Below are positions 1 to 7,585 of a DNA stretch of 64,000 nucleotides, piece after piece; positions within the stretch are counted from its first letter, which is position 1; each line of letters opens with the position of its first letter. The DNA is from Rhodoligotrophos sp. CJ14. Its GTDB lineage: Bacteria > Pseudomonadota > Alphaproteobacteria > Rhizobiales > Im1. A model generated the notes under the pieces. The model saw only the letters and a list, made by a program, of their open reading frames with translations. It was not told where the DNA came from and did not search any database. The stretch spans positions 3,191,516-3,255,515 of the forward strand of contig NZ_CP133319.1 in the NCBI RefSeq assembly GCF_038811545.1, given 5' to 3'. Position numbers and translations under genes: made by a program.

Positions 1-2
1 CG

Positions 3-755
3 GTCAATGCCATAAGTCGCCAGTTGAGCCGAGAGCTTTACGCTGTGGCTTATGAGTTTCAGGCAGATGACCAATTGCGGGTCGGCCTGATCACTGCCGC
101 TGGCGAGCGCGCATTCTCGGCCGGTTGGGACTTCCGTGAGGCGGTGGCCACCGCGGAGGAACACGGCTCGCCCTTTGGGTTAACCTCGGAAAATCCGCAT
201 GGGCCCGGCGGCTTTGGCGGCATAACCAACTACCCGGGGCTCCTGAAGCCGCTCATCGCCGCGGTGCAGGCTCCCGCCATCGGCGGTGGCTTCGAAATCG
301 CCTTGGCCTGTGACGTGATTGTGATGGCCGAGGATGCCTTTTTCCAGCTGCCGGAGATGCAGCGCGGCATTCTGCCCGATGCGGGAGGGGTGCAGCGCCT
401 GCCACGGCGCATCCCCCGCAACGTGGCCGTTGAGATGATGCTCACCGGGCGTCGGATGTCGGCTGCCGAGGCGAAGCACTGGGGGTTGGTGCATGCGGTC
501 TATCCGCGCGGCGAGCTCCTGGATGCCGCGAGGCAGCTGGCTGATGAAATCGCAGAAGGCGCACCTCTGGCCATGCAGGCCCTCAAAGAAGTGCTGGCAG
601 AAACCGAAATGATGCCGCTTGGCCAGGCCATGGCCATAGACCGGGAGCCTCCTGAGCACCTGGCCATATATCGTCGCATGATGACGAGCAGCGATGCCGA
701 AGAGGGGCCGCGCGCCTTCCTCGAGCGCCGCAAACCCAATTGGCAGGGGCGCTGA
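3..755 (+). CDS. CaiD-like enoyl-CoA hydratase (5' partial)
   Basis: Crotonase-fold enzyme, most like carnitinyl-CoA (crotonobetainyl-CoA) hydratase. The frame is open from base 3, and the codons before the TTG at 24 read VNAISRQ, the expected crotonase N-terminal segment, so the true start lies outside the window and the TTG is internal. The oxyanion-hole segments are present (SAGWD; GGGFE), and both acidic residues of the classical hydratase site are kept, in GGGFEIALAC and LPEMQRG. The C-terminus (EGPRAFLERR.P.W.GR) also resembles CaiD. It lies 142 bp before an ABC importer and is probably part of the same catabolic cluster. The substrate is inferred from resemblance only. Confidence 0.8.
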   Translation, partial: VNAISRQLSRELYAVAYEFQADDQLRVGLITAAGERAFSAGWDFREAVATAEEHGSPFGLTSENPHGPGGFGGITNYPGLLKPLIAAVQAPAIGGGFEIALACDVIVMAEDAFFQLPEMQRGILPDAGGVQRLPRRIPRNVAVEMMLTGRRMSAAEAKHWGLVHAVYPRGELLDAARQLADEIAEGAPLAMQALKEVLAETEMMPLGQAMAIDREPPEHLAIYRRMMTSSDAEEGPRAFLERRKPNWQGR

Positions 756-777
756 CTGGAGCCAGCTGCCGTCCTGT

Positions 778-813
778 TTGGACGTCCAACAAAATGATGT
801 TGTACGTCCAACA
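778..813. promoter_or_regulatory. Two tandem palindromic operator-like sites
   Basis: A perfect 12-bp palindrome TTGGACGTCCAA (778-789) is followed by a near copy TTGTACGTCCAA (800-811), whose flanks extend to a TGTTG/CAACA inverted repeat. The centres are 22 bp apart, two helical turns, so bound dimers would sit on the same face. The pair lies about 90-120 bp before the binding-protein gene. Size and spacing suit a TetR or GntR dimer, and a TetR gene lies in the same cluster at 6860. That this regulator binds here is inference. Confidence 0.55.
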
Positions 814-897
814 AATTTTGTGAACTATGGACGAAGGTCAAAGCCCCGCCGCGTGAGTCGGACAAGAGGGTTTGGCCGCAAGAGGAGGAAACGTCTG

Positions 898-1944
898 ATG
901 AGGACACTTGCAAGGGCTGCGGTCGCAGCCTTGCCGCTGCTCTGCGCAACGCTCGTTCCCACGCTTCACGCCGAAGAGACCGTCAATGTGGCATCCTATG
1001 GCGGGGCCTACCAGGAGGCTTTGAAGAAGGCCTTCTATGATCCCACCGCCAAGGCTCTGGGCATAACCATCAAGGATTATACCCTGTCGAGCATCGCCGA
1101 TATCCGCACACAGGTGAAGGCCGGTGCTGTCGAATGGGATGTGGTCGAGCTCTATTCTGGCCAGTGCCAGCAGGCGGCGAATGAAGGCCTGCTGGAGCCG
1201 CTTGACTATAACGTGATCAAGACGGACGGCATTCCGAAGGATTTGGTGCAAAGCCACTGGGTCGGCTTCACCGCCTATTCGACGGTGCTTGCCTATAACA
1301 CCGAGGTCTATGGCGACAATCCACCGAAGAACTGGGCCGATTTCTGGAATGTGGAGAAGTTCCCGGGCACCCGGGCCCTGGGCGGCTATGGCCTTTCGAC
1401 GACGGCCGAGATCGCGCTTCTGGCGGATGGTGTGCCGAAGGACAAGCTCTATCCGGTCGATCTCGATCGGGCGATCAAGAAGCTCGAGGAAATCCGGCCC
1501 CATATCGCGGCCTGGTGGACCTCCGGTGCGCAAGCGGGTCAGCTTGCGACCAGTGGCGAGGCCGATATGCTGGCCATCTGGGTTGCCCGTATCGAGGCGG
1601 CAATCAAGGACGGTGCTCCCTACGCTTTCACCTATGATCAGGCCATCATGGATGTGGAATGCCTGGTGGTGCCCAAGGGCGCGCCCAACCGCGAGCTCGC
1701 GATGAAGGTGATCAACTCCTTCCTGTCGCCGGATCTCCAGGCCGAGCTTCCGAAATATGTCTCTTACGGGCCGATCAATCAGAAGGCCTATGAGACCGGC
1801 AAGATCACGGCCGAAGCGACCGCGAATGCCAACACCTCGCCTGAGAACCTGGCCAAGCAGGTGGTGCAGAACAAGGCTTACTGGGCGGAAAACGGCCAGA
1901 AGTCGCAAGAGATGTGGGACAGCTTCCTCCAAAAGGGTCAGTGA
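898..1944 (+). CDS. ABC transporter substrate-binding protein, PotD/PotF type
   Basis: Periplasmic binding protein (348 aa) of the spermidine/putrescine-type family, which captures a small, often cationic, solute for the importer encoded next. The ATG at 898 is chosen because AGGAGG lies 9 nt upstream and residues 1-25 form a signal peptide ending LHA before EETVNVASYGG, the usual start of the mature family domain. The open frame continues upstream into the crotonase gene, but nothing supports a start there. No lipobox is seen. ATPase and two permease genes follow in order. The ligand cannot be read from sequence; the crotonase and dehydrogenase neighbours suggest a carboxylate with an amine group rather than a plain polyamine. 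Confidence 0.85.
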   Translation: MRTLARAAVAALPLLCATLVPTLHAEETVNVASYGGAYQEALKKAFYDPTAKALGITIKDYTLSSIADIRTQVKAGAVEWDVVELYSGQCQQAANEGLLEPLDYNVIKTDGIPKDLVQSHWVGFTAYSTVLAYNTEVYGDNPPKNWADFWNVEKFPGTRALGGYGLSTTAEIALLADGVPKDKLYPVDLDRAIKKLEEIRPHIAAWWTSGAQAGQLATSGEADMLAIWVARIEAAIKDGAPYAFTYDQAIMDVECLVVPKGAPNRELAMKVINSFLSPDLQAELPKYVSYGPINQKAYETGKITAEATANANTSPENLAKQVVQNKAYWAENGQKSQEMWDSFLQKGQ

Positions 1945-2040
1945 GGGAGAGGATGGCGTGGCCGATGCGATCGGCCGGTCGCGCCGTCCGCCGCCCCCTC
2001 CATCACATCTCGATGCCATCATCTGAGGGATGACATTGCC

Positions 2041-3153
2041 ATGACCGGTCTTGAGCAAGGCTCCCGGCCGAGCGCCAAGGCGCTGCCCGTTGCAATTTCC
2101 GGATTGACCAAGCGGTACGGGAACGTCACAGCGCTTGACCAGGTGAGCCTGTCCGTTGCGCCCGGCGAGTTCGTAACCCTTCTGGGTCCCTCCGGATCGG
2201 GCAAGACCACGCTGCTGATGGCTCTCGCCGGCTTCAGTCGGCCCGATAGCGGCTCGATTGCGATCAACGGCCAGGAGATCGTTCGCCAGCCGCCGCACAA
2301 GCGCAATATCGGCATGGTGTTCCAGAACTACGCGCTGTTTCCGCATATGAGCGTGGGCGACAACATCGCCTATCCCTTGCGCCTGAGGGGCGTTTCCAAA
2401 GCAGATGCTCAGCGGAAGGTCGTTGAAGCCCTTAAGCTTGTTCAGCTCGGTGGTTATGAGGACCGTCGCGTCGATCAGCTCTCCGGCGGCCAGCGCCAGC
2501 GGGTGGCCCTCGCCCGAGCCATCGTGTTCGAGCCGCGAATATTGCTGATGGACGAGCCCTTGTCCGCGCTCGACAAGCAGCTTCGCGAGCATATGCAGAT
2601 CGAGATCCGGCGACTCCATAACCAGCTGCGCATGACCACCATAGCCGTGACCCACGACCAGCGGGAAGCCCTCACCATGTCCGATCGCGTGGCGGTCCTC
2701 AGGGATGGCAGGCTGATGCAGTTCGATACGCCGCGCGAAATCTATGAGCACCCCACGAGCCGTTTCGTCGCCGAATTCATAGGTGAATCGAGCTTCTTGC
2801 CCGTCGAGGTAAACGGCTCGACTGCCAGCTTTGCCGGCACGACCTTGAAGCTTCCCGAGCAGCCCGTCCGTATGTCCGGGCCGTTGCAGCTGTTGCTGAG
2901 GCCGGAAAAGCTCGAGCTTTGTCCCACCGACAATGAACCTGGTCGGGACGACGTGAACCATTTCCGTGGCACGCTGGCAGAGGCGGTCTTCCAAGGCGAG
3001 AGTGTCCTCGCGACCGTTCGGGTCGGCAGCGATCACGACATCATCGCTCGGGTTCCGAACAGCCGGTTACAGGCGCGCGGCTTGCCGGAGATCGGCTCGC
3101 CGGTGTGTCTTGCCATGCATGTTCAGGACACCCGCCTGGTGGCGGCCAACTAG
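2041..3153 (+). CDS. ABC transporter ATP-binding protein, PotA type
   Basis: ATPase subunit (370 aa) powering the importer. It shows Walker A GPSGSGKTT (residues 49-57), a Q-loop in VFQNYALFPH, the signature LSGGQRQRVALARA (about 147-160), Walker B ILLMDEPLSALD (about 167-178) and the switch histidine in VTHDQ. The C-terminal part of about 120 residues is the TOBE-type domain of the PotA/MalK group. A 97-bp spacer separates it from the binding-protein gene and the first permease follows after 10 bp, so a single transcript is likely. Confidence 0.9.
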   Translation: MTGLEQGSRPSAKALPVAISGLTKRYGNVTALDQVSLSVAPGEFVTLLGPSGSGKTTLLMALAGFSRPDSGSIAINGQEIVRQPPHKRNIGMVFQNYALFPHMSVGDNIAYPLRLRGVSKADAQRKVVEALKLVQLGGYEDRRVDQLSGGQRQRVALARAIVFEPRILLMDEPLSALDKQLREHMQIEIRRLHNQLRMTTIAVTHDQREALTMSDRVAVLRDGRLMQFDTPREIYEHPTSRFVAEFIGESSFLPVEVNGSTASFAGTTLKLPEQPVRMSGPLQLLLRPEKLELCPTDNEPGRDDVNHFRGTLAEAVFQGESVLATVRVGSDHDIIARVPNSRLQARGLPEIGSPVCLAMHVQDTRLVAAN

Positions 3154-3163
3154 GGGAGGCACC

Positions 3164-4063
3164 ATGGCAAGCACGGTCCTCGCTCTTCCGCAAGACAGCG
3201 TGAATGCTGACGGGCTCGAGGCGGATGCTCGCGCCGAGCGCCGCGGCCTATTTGCACTCTGCTCGCCCGGTCTTCTGCTCGTGATCGCGCTCCTGGTTCT
3301 GCCGGTCGGCTGGCTCTTTCTCTTGTCGGCCGTGGACGGCCAAGGTGCGCTTTCCATCGAGAACTATGCGCGCATCTGGACAGAGGGTGCCTATCTCTCG
3401 ATCTTCATCGTCACCTTCCAGATCAGCCTGCTGGTCACCGTCATCTGCGTTCTGCTGGGCTATCCGCTGGCCTATTGCCTAAGCCAGCTTCCGCAGAAAT
3501 GGGCGGGCCTGCTCATGCTCGGGGTGCTGATCCCGTTCTGGACCTCGCTGCTGGTGCGCACCTATGCCTGGCTCGTCCTGCTCCAGCGCCGTGGCATCGT
3601 GAACAACACGCTCATGGATCTCGGGCTGATCGATCAGCCCCTGCGCCTGGTCAACAACATGACGGGCACCGTCATCGGCATGGTTCATGTCATGCTGCCC
3701 TTCCTGGTGTTGCCACTCTATGCCTCGATGCGGGCGATCGATCCCGGCTACTTGCGCGCAGCAGCCAATCTCGGTGCCTCACCGACGCGCGCCTTCTGGC
3801 AGATCTTCTTTCCACTCTCGATGCCGGGCCTCGTTGCTGGCCTGGTGCTCACCTTCATCCTTTGCCTTGGCTTCTACATCACACCAGCAATCCTTGGCGG
3901 CGGCCGCGTTCAGATGATCGCCCAGCGCGTGGAAGCATCCGTGTCGCTCTATCCGACATGGGGACCTGCGGCTGCGCTCGGCGTGGTCCTGCTCGTGCTC
4001 ACCGTCTGCTTCCTGCTGCTCAGCCGCTTCATCGTGATGCGGCTGAACAAGAAGATGGGATAG
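3164..4063 (+). CDS. ABC transporter permease, PotB type
   Basis: Inner-membrane permease (299 aa) with about six transmembrane segments and a cytoplasmic tail at the start. The EAA-loop motif that docks on the ATPase is seen as NLGASPTRAFWQIFFPLSMPG. The ATG at 3164 is used because GGGGAGG lies just before it and overlaps the end of the ATPase gene; the longer open frame reaches back inside that gene in another frame. It forms a heterodimer with the next permease, which starts 4 bp after the stop. Confidence 0.88.
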   Translation: MASTVLALPQDSVNADGLEADARAERRGLFALCSPGLLLVIALLVLPVGWLFLLSAVDGQGALSIENYARIWTEGAYLSIFIVTFQISLLVTVICVLLGYPLAYCLSQLPQKWAGLLMLGVLIPFWTSLLVRTYAWLVLLQRRGIVNNTLMDLGLIDQPLRLVNNMTGTVIGMVHVMLPFLVLPLYASMRAIDPGYLRAAANLGASPTRAFWQIFFPLSMPGLVAGLVLTFILCLGFYITPAILGGGRVQMIAQRVEASVSLYPTWGPAAALGVVLLVLTVCFLLLSRFIVMRLNKKMG

Positions 4064-4067
4064 CCCC

Positions 4068-4865
4068 ATGGAGCAGCACATCTCACATGGCCGGCGTCTT
4101 TGGCTTTATGGCCTGACTGGCTTGATCATGCTGTTTCTCATCGCGCCGACCTTCATCGTCGTACCGATGTCCTTCTCGTCCTCGAACTCACTCATGTTCC
4201 CGCCGCCCGGCTTCTCACTGCGGTGGTACGAATCCTTCTTCACCCGCCCGCAATGGCAGGACGCGACCCTGGTATCCGTCCGGGTCAGTCTGCTGACCAT
4301 GCTGCTTGCCACCCCAATCGGCACGGCCGCCGCCTATGGCCTGCATGTCGGCCGGTTCCGATTGAACGGCTTGGTCTATGGCGCCCTGATCGCACCGCTG
4401 ATGGTGCCGGTCATACTCATCTCGATCGGCCTCTATTTCATCTATGCCCGCCTGGGGCTGGTAAACACGACGCTGGGCCTGGTGCTGGCCGATACCCTCC
4501 TCGCGGTGCCTTTCGTGCTGGTCACCGTCTCCGCAGGGCTGAAGAGCTACGACATGAGCCAGGAAATGGTGGCGCGCAGCCTTGGCGCGTCGCGCCTCTG
4601 GGCCTTCCTCACCGTCACACTGCCGCAGATCCGCTATTCCGTCATTTCCGGTGCGCTGCTCGCCTTCATCGTCGCCTTCGACGAGGTTGTCATCGCCATG
4701 CTGATCTCTGGAGGGGATGGCGCGACCTTGACCAAGCGGATGTTTTCGTCCCTGCGCGACGAGGTCGACCCCACGATCGCAGCAATCTCCAGCCTGTTGA
4801 TCGTGCTGACCACCATTCCACCCATGATCGTCTATTTCCTCGCGAACCGCCGCAAAACAGATTGA
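4068..4865 (+). CDS. ABC transporter permease, PotC type
   Basis: Second permease subunit (265 aa) with about six membrane segments. The EAA loop is seen as RSLGASRLWAFLTVTLPQI. The segment FDEVVIAM near residue 205 is typical of PotC-like proteins. The start is 4 bp behind the previous stop, which indicates translational coupling. It completes a binding protein-ATPase-permease-permease importer. A CoA-dependent catabolic enzyme follows 20 bp later, so transporter and pathway genes are probably co-transcribed. Confidence 0.88.
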   Translation: MEQHISHGRRLWLYGLTGLIMLFLIAPTFIVVPMSFSSSNSLMFPPPGFSLRWYESFFTRPQWQDATLVSVRVSLLTMLLATPIGTAAAYGLHVGRFRLNGLVYGALIAPLMVPVILISIGLYFIYARLGLVNTTLGLVLADTLLAVPFVLVTVSAGLKSYDMSQEMVARSLGASRLWAFLTVTLPQIRYSVISGALLAFIVAFDEVVIAMLISGGDGATLTKRMFSSLRDEVDPTIAAISSLLIVLTTIPPMIVYFLANRRKTD

Positions 4866-4884
4866 ACAGGTTCAGGAGCTCCTC

Positions 4885-5673
4885 ATGTCTCAATTCGTCG
4901 ATGTGGAAGACCGCGGCGCCGTCCGTCTGATCGCCCTCAACCGGCCTGACGTGCGCAACGCCATCAACACCGCGCTGCTGCTGCAGATGCGCAAGGCGGT
5001 CAAGGATGCCGCGGAAGCAGAGCACCTGCGCGCCATAATCATCACCGGCCGTGGTGGAGCCTTCTCGGGCGGGGCCGACGTCAAGGAATGGGCGGACAAG
5101 ATCAAGGGCATAGATCCCCATCCCGACAATAGCTGGGTCGAAGAGGCGATCAAGCTTGTCCACGACGTCTATTCTCTGCGCAAGCCGACCATTGCCATGA
5201 TCGATGGTGCAGCCGTTGGTGCCGGCCTCGATATGGCCTTGGCCTGCGATTTCCGCATTGCCTCCTCGCGTGCCAAGTTCATCTGCGCCTATACCCGCAT
5301 CGGCTATCCCCCGGATTGCGGCGGCTCCTGGCTGATGCCGCGGGTGATGGGCCTCGAGAATGCGAAGCTCTTTGCCTATTCGGGCGATCTCTACGACGCG
5401 CAAAAAGCCAAGGAGACAGGGCTTGTCACTCGCGTCGTCGAGCCGGAAGCATTGGAAGCCGAAACCATGGCGCTTGCCGAAAAGCTTGCATCCGGGCCAA
5501 CCGTCGCGATCGGGCTTGCCAAGCAGCTCATCGACACTGCCCACAGCCGTTCGCTCGCCGAGCAGCAACTCCTCGAATCCGAGTATGGGCGCATCTGCGC
5601 CAAGACGGCTGATCACGAGGAAGGGCTCAAGGCTGCCAACGAGCGGCGCTCGCCCAATTTCATCGGACGCTAA
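4885..5673 (+). CDS. Enoyl-CoA hydratase/isomerase family protein
   Basis: Crotonase-fold enzyme (262 aa, normal length), starting after an AGGAG box. Oxyanion-hole segments are SGGADV and GAGLDMALAC. Where classical hydratases have two catalytic glutamates, this protein has Asp (in GAGLDMA, about residue 116) and Tyr (in AYTRIG), followed by PPDCGG. An acidic residue in P-D-x-G-G is used by some isomerase and dienoyl-type relatives, so it may not be a simple hydratase. It sits between the importer and an acyl-CoA dehydrogenase and probably acts on the imported compound after CoA activation. The exact reaction is not assignable. Confidence 0.8.
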   Translation: MSQFVDVEDRGAVRLIALNRPDVRNAINTALLLQMRKAVKDAAEAEHLRAIIITGRGGAFSGGADVKEWADKIKGIDPHPDNSWVEEAIKLVHDVYSLRKPTIAMIDGAAVGAGLDMALACDFRIASSRAKFICAYTRIGYPPDCGGSWLMPRVMGLENAKLFAYSGDLYDAQKAKETGLVTRVVEPEALEAETMALAEKLASGPTVAIGLAKQLIDTAHSRSLAEQQLLESEYGRICAKTADHEEGLKAANERRSPNFIGR

Positions 5674-5701
5674 ACGGTCCGGTAGCAGAGGACGCCATCC
5701 C

Positions 5702-6859
5702 GTGGATTTCTCCCTTACGTTTGAGCAAAAGGCGCTGGTCGAGGCGCTGACCACCTTCGTGGAAAAGGAGCTCTACCCTCACGAGGATATCGTTGAGGAA
5801 CTGCGCGCCGTGCCGCCCGATATCGCGCAGGATATCAAGCAAAAGGCCAAGGAAGCGGGTTTCATCGCCATGAACATGCCTGCCGAGCTGGGTGGTGGTG
5901 GCTTGGATTATCAGACCCTCGCCCAGGTCGAGCGGGTGATGGGCAAACCCTCGACCGCGCTTAGCCTGCTGGTTAAGCGCCCGACCAAGATCCTGCTCGC
6001 CTGCAAGGGCGACCAGATCGAGGAATATCTGATGCCCTGCATCCGCGGCGAAAAGCTTGACTGCTTCGCGCTGACGGAACCCCATGCTGGCTCCGATGCT
6101 CGCGCGATCCGCACCTCTGCCCGTCGTGACGGGAATGATTGGGTCATCAATGGGGTGAAGCAGTTCATTTCCCACGCGGATGCTGCTGACTTCATCATCT
6201 TGAATGCCGTCACGGGCGAGGACGAGACGCCAAACGGCAGGCGCAAGCGCTTTACGGTCTTCCTAGTGGACCGGGACACGCCGGGCGTCACCATCACGCC
6301 GATGAAGTCGATCTGTACGCGCGGCTACAACCCGAACATGATCTATTTCGAGGATGTCCGCGTGCCGAATTCGAAGATCCTGGGCGAGGAGGGCAATGGC
6401 TTCAACTTCGCCAACGACTGGCTTTATTCCGGCCGCGTGATGCTGGCTGCCCATTGTACAGGCCGGGCGGAACGGGTCTTCGACATGGCTTGCGACTGGG
6501 CAGCCAACCGCAAGGCCTTCGGTAAGACTATCGGCGAATTCCAGGGAACCGGCTTCAAGATCTCGGACATGGCGATCGACATCCGCTTAGCCCTGCTGAT
6601 GGTTCAGGAAGCGGCCTGGAAGATGGACGAGGGCACGTTGACCCGCCACGAAGCCTCGATGGTCAACCTGTTCGCCTCCGAAATGGTCGGGCGTGTGACT
6701 GATAACGCGGTGCAGATCTTCGGCGGCATGGGTGTTATGGAAGACTTCCCCATCCAGCGCTTCTGGCGTGATGCGCGCGTGGAACGTATCTGGGAGGGCA
6801 CGTCCGAGATCCATCGCGACGTGATTTCCAGGGACATCCTCAAGCAGTACAGGCAGTAG
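5702..6859 (+). CDS. Acyl-CoA dehydrogenase
   Basis: FAD enzyme (385 aa) introducing an alpha,beta double bond into an acyl-CoA thioester and passing electrons to ETF. The start is GTG at 5702, giving the usual opening DFSLTFEQKALVEAL; the open frame upstream only overlaps the crotonase gene. Visible family motifs are LTEPHAGSDA (about 120-129), the QIFGGMGVMEDFPIQRFWRD segment, and IWEGTSEI with the expected catalytic glutamate at about residue 365. It is adjacent to the TetR gene, whose ATG follows its stop directly. The pairing with two crotonases gives a beta-oxidation-like set. Confidence 0.9.
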   Translation: MDFSLTFEQKALVEALTTFVEKELYPHEDIVEELRAVPPDIAQDIKQKAKEAGFIAMNMPAELGGGGLDYQTLAQVERVMGKPSTALSLLVKRPTKILLACKGDQIEEYLMPCIRGEKLDCFALTEPHAGSDARAIRTSARRDGNDWVINGVKQFISHADAADFIILNAVTGEDETPNGRRKRFTVFLVDRDTPGVTITPMKSICTRGYNPNMIYFEDVRVPNSKILGEEGNGFNFANDWLYSGRVMLAAHCTGRAERVFDMACDWAANRKAFGKTIGEFQGTGFKISDMAIDIRLALLMVQEAAWKMDEGTLTRHEASMVNLFASEMVGRVTDNAVQIFGGMGVMEDFPIQRFWRDARVERIWEGTSEIHRDVISRDILKQYRQ

Positions 6860-7528
6860 ATGAACAAGCCGGTCAAGCTGACCCCGACCATCGAAGCGCG
6901 TCGCCAGGACCTCATTCGCGGAACGATTAGATCGATCGCGCAGCTTGGTTATGCCAATTCGACAGTACAGACGATTTGCGATGCGGCTGGTCTGTCGCGG
7001 GGATTGATCGGCCATTATTTCAACGGCAAGGAAGACCTGCTGCTCCAGGCTTTTCGCTATCTCACCGAGCGTCTCGACGATCACGTCAGGCGGGCACTCA
7101 GGCAGGTGGGTGATGATCCGTTCCGGCGCCTGCTGGCGGTGGCCATCGTCACCTTCAGCGAGCCGCAGATCAGACGAGATACGGCGCCGGTATGGCTCGC
7201 CTTCTGGGGCGTCGCCCGTTGGAATCCCGAGATGCTGGCTGTCCACCGGGAACTCTATGCCCGCTATCGGCGCTGGATCGAGCGGATGATCAAAGCCGCC
7301 GCGGCGAACCGCCAACTGGAACTGGATAGCCGGCGTGCCGCGCTCACCTTTACGCAGCTGGTCGATGGCCTGTGGTTCGGCTGGGTTATGGAAGAGGATT
7401 ACGATCTGGACGAGGCGCGTCACGTGCTTTCCTCGTGGGTCTTCGAGACGTTCAACGAGAACCCGGAGGACCATGCGGATCTCTACGAGATTCTTGCGCA
7501 GGTTTCCTCCGGCGATCCCATCGCCTGA
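6860..7528 (+). CDS. TetR/AcrR family regulator, BetI-like
   Basis: Repressor-type protein (222 aa). The N-terminal helix-turn-helix covers about residues 15-60, with the recognition stretch TICDAAGLSRGLIGHYFNGKEDLL. The remainder is an all-helical ligand domain resembling BetI-type regulators (PVWLAFWG..R.NPEM). The ATG directly abuts the stop of the acyl-CoA dehydrogenase, so it is co-expressed with its likely targets. The tandem palindromes at 778-811 are the best candidate operator in the region. The inducer is probably the imported compound or its CoA ester (inference). Confidence 0.85.
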   Translation: MNKPVKLTPTIEARRQDLIRGTIRSIAQLGYANSTVQTICDAAGLSRGLIGHYFNGKEDLLLQAFRYLTERLDDHVRRALRQVGDDPFRRLLAVAIVTFSEPQIRRDTAPVWLAFWGVARWNPEMLAVHRELYARYRRWIERMIKAAAANRQLELDSRRAALTFTQLVDGLWFGWVMEEDYDLDEARHVLSSWVFETFNENPEDHADLYEILAQVSSGDPIA

Positions 7529-7585
7529 TTGAGAATGGCTATGCAGACGGGGTGCCTGCAGCCAACGATAGGAACAGGAAACACT

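Noticed and set aside
838-3036. 732-codon open frame on the minus strand
   Set aside because: It is antisense to the binding-protein and ATPase genes, which have clear motifs; high GC gives long antisense frames.
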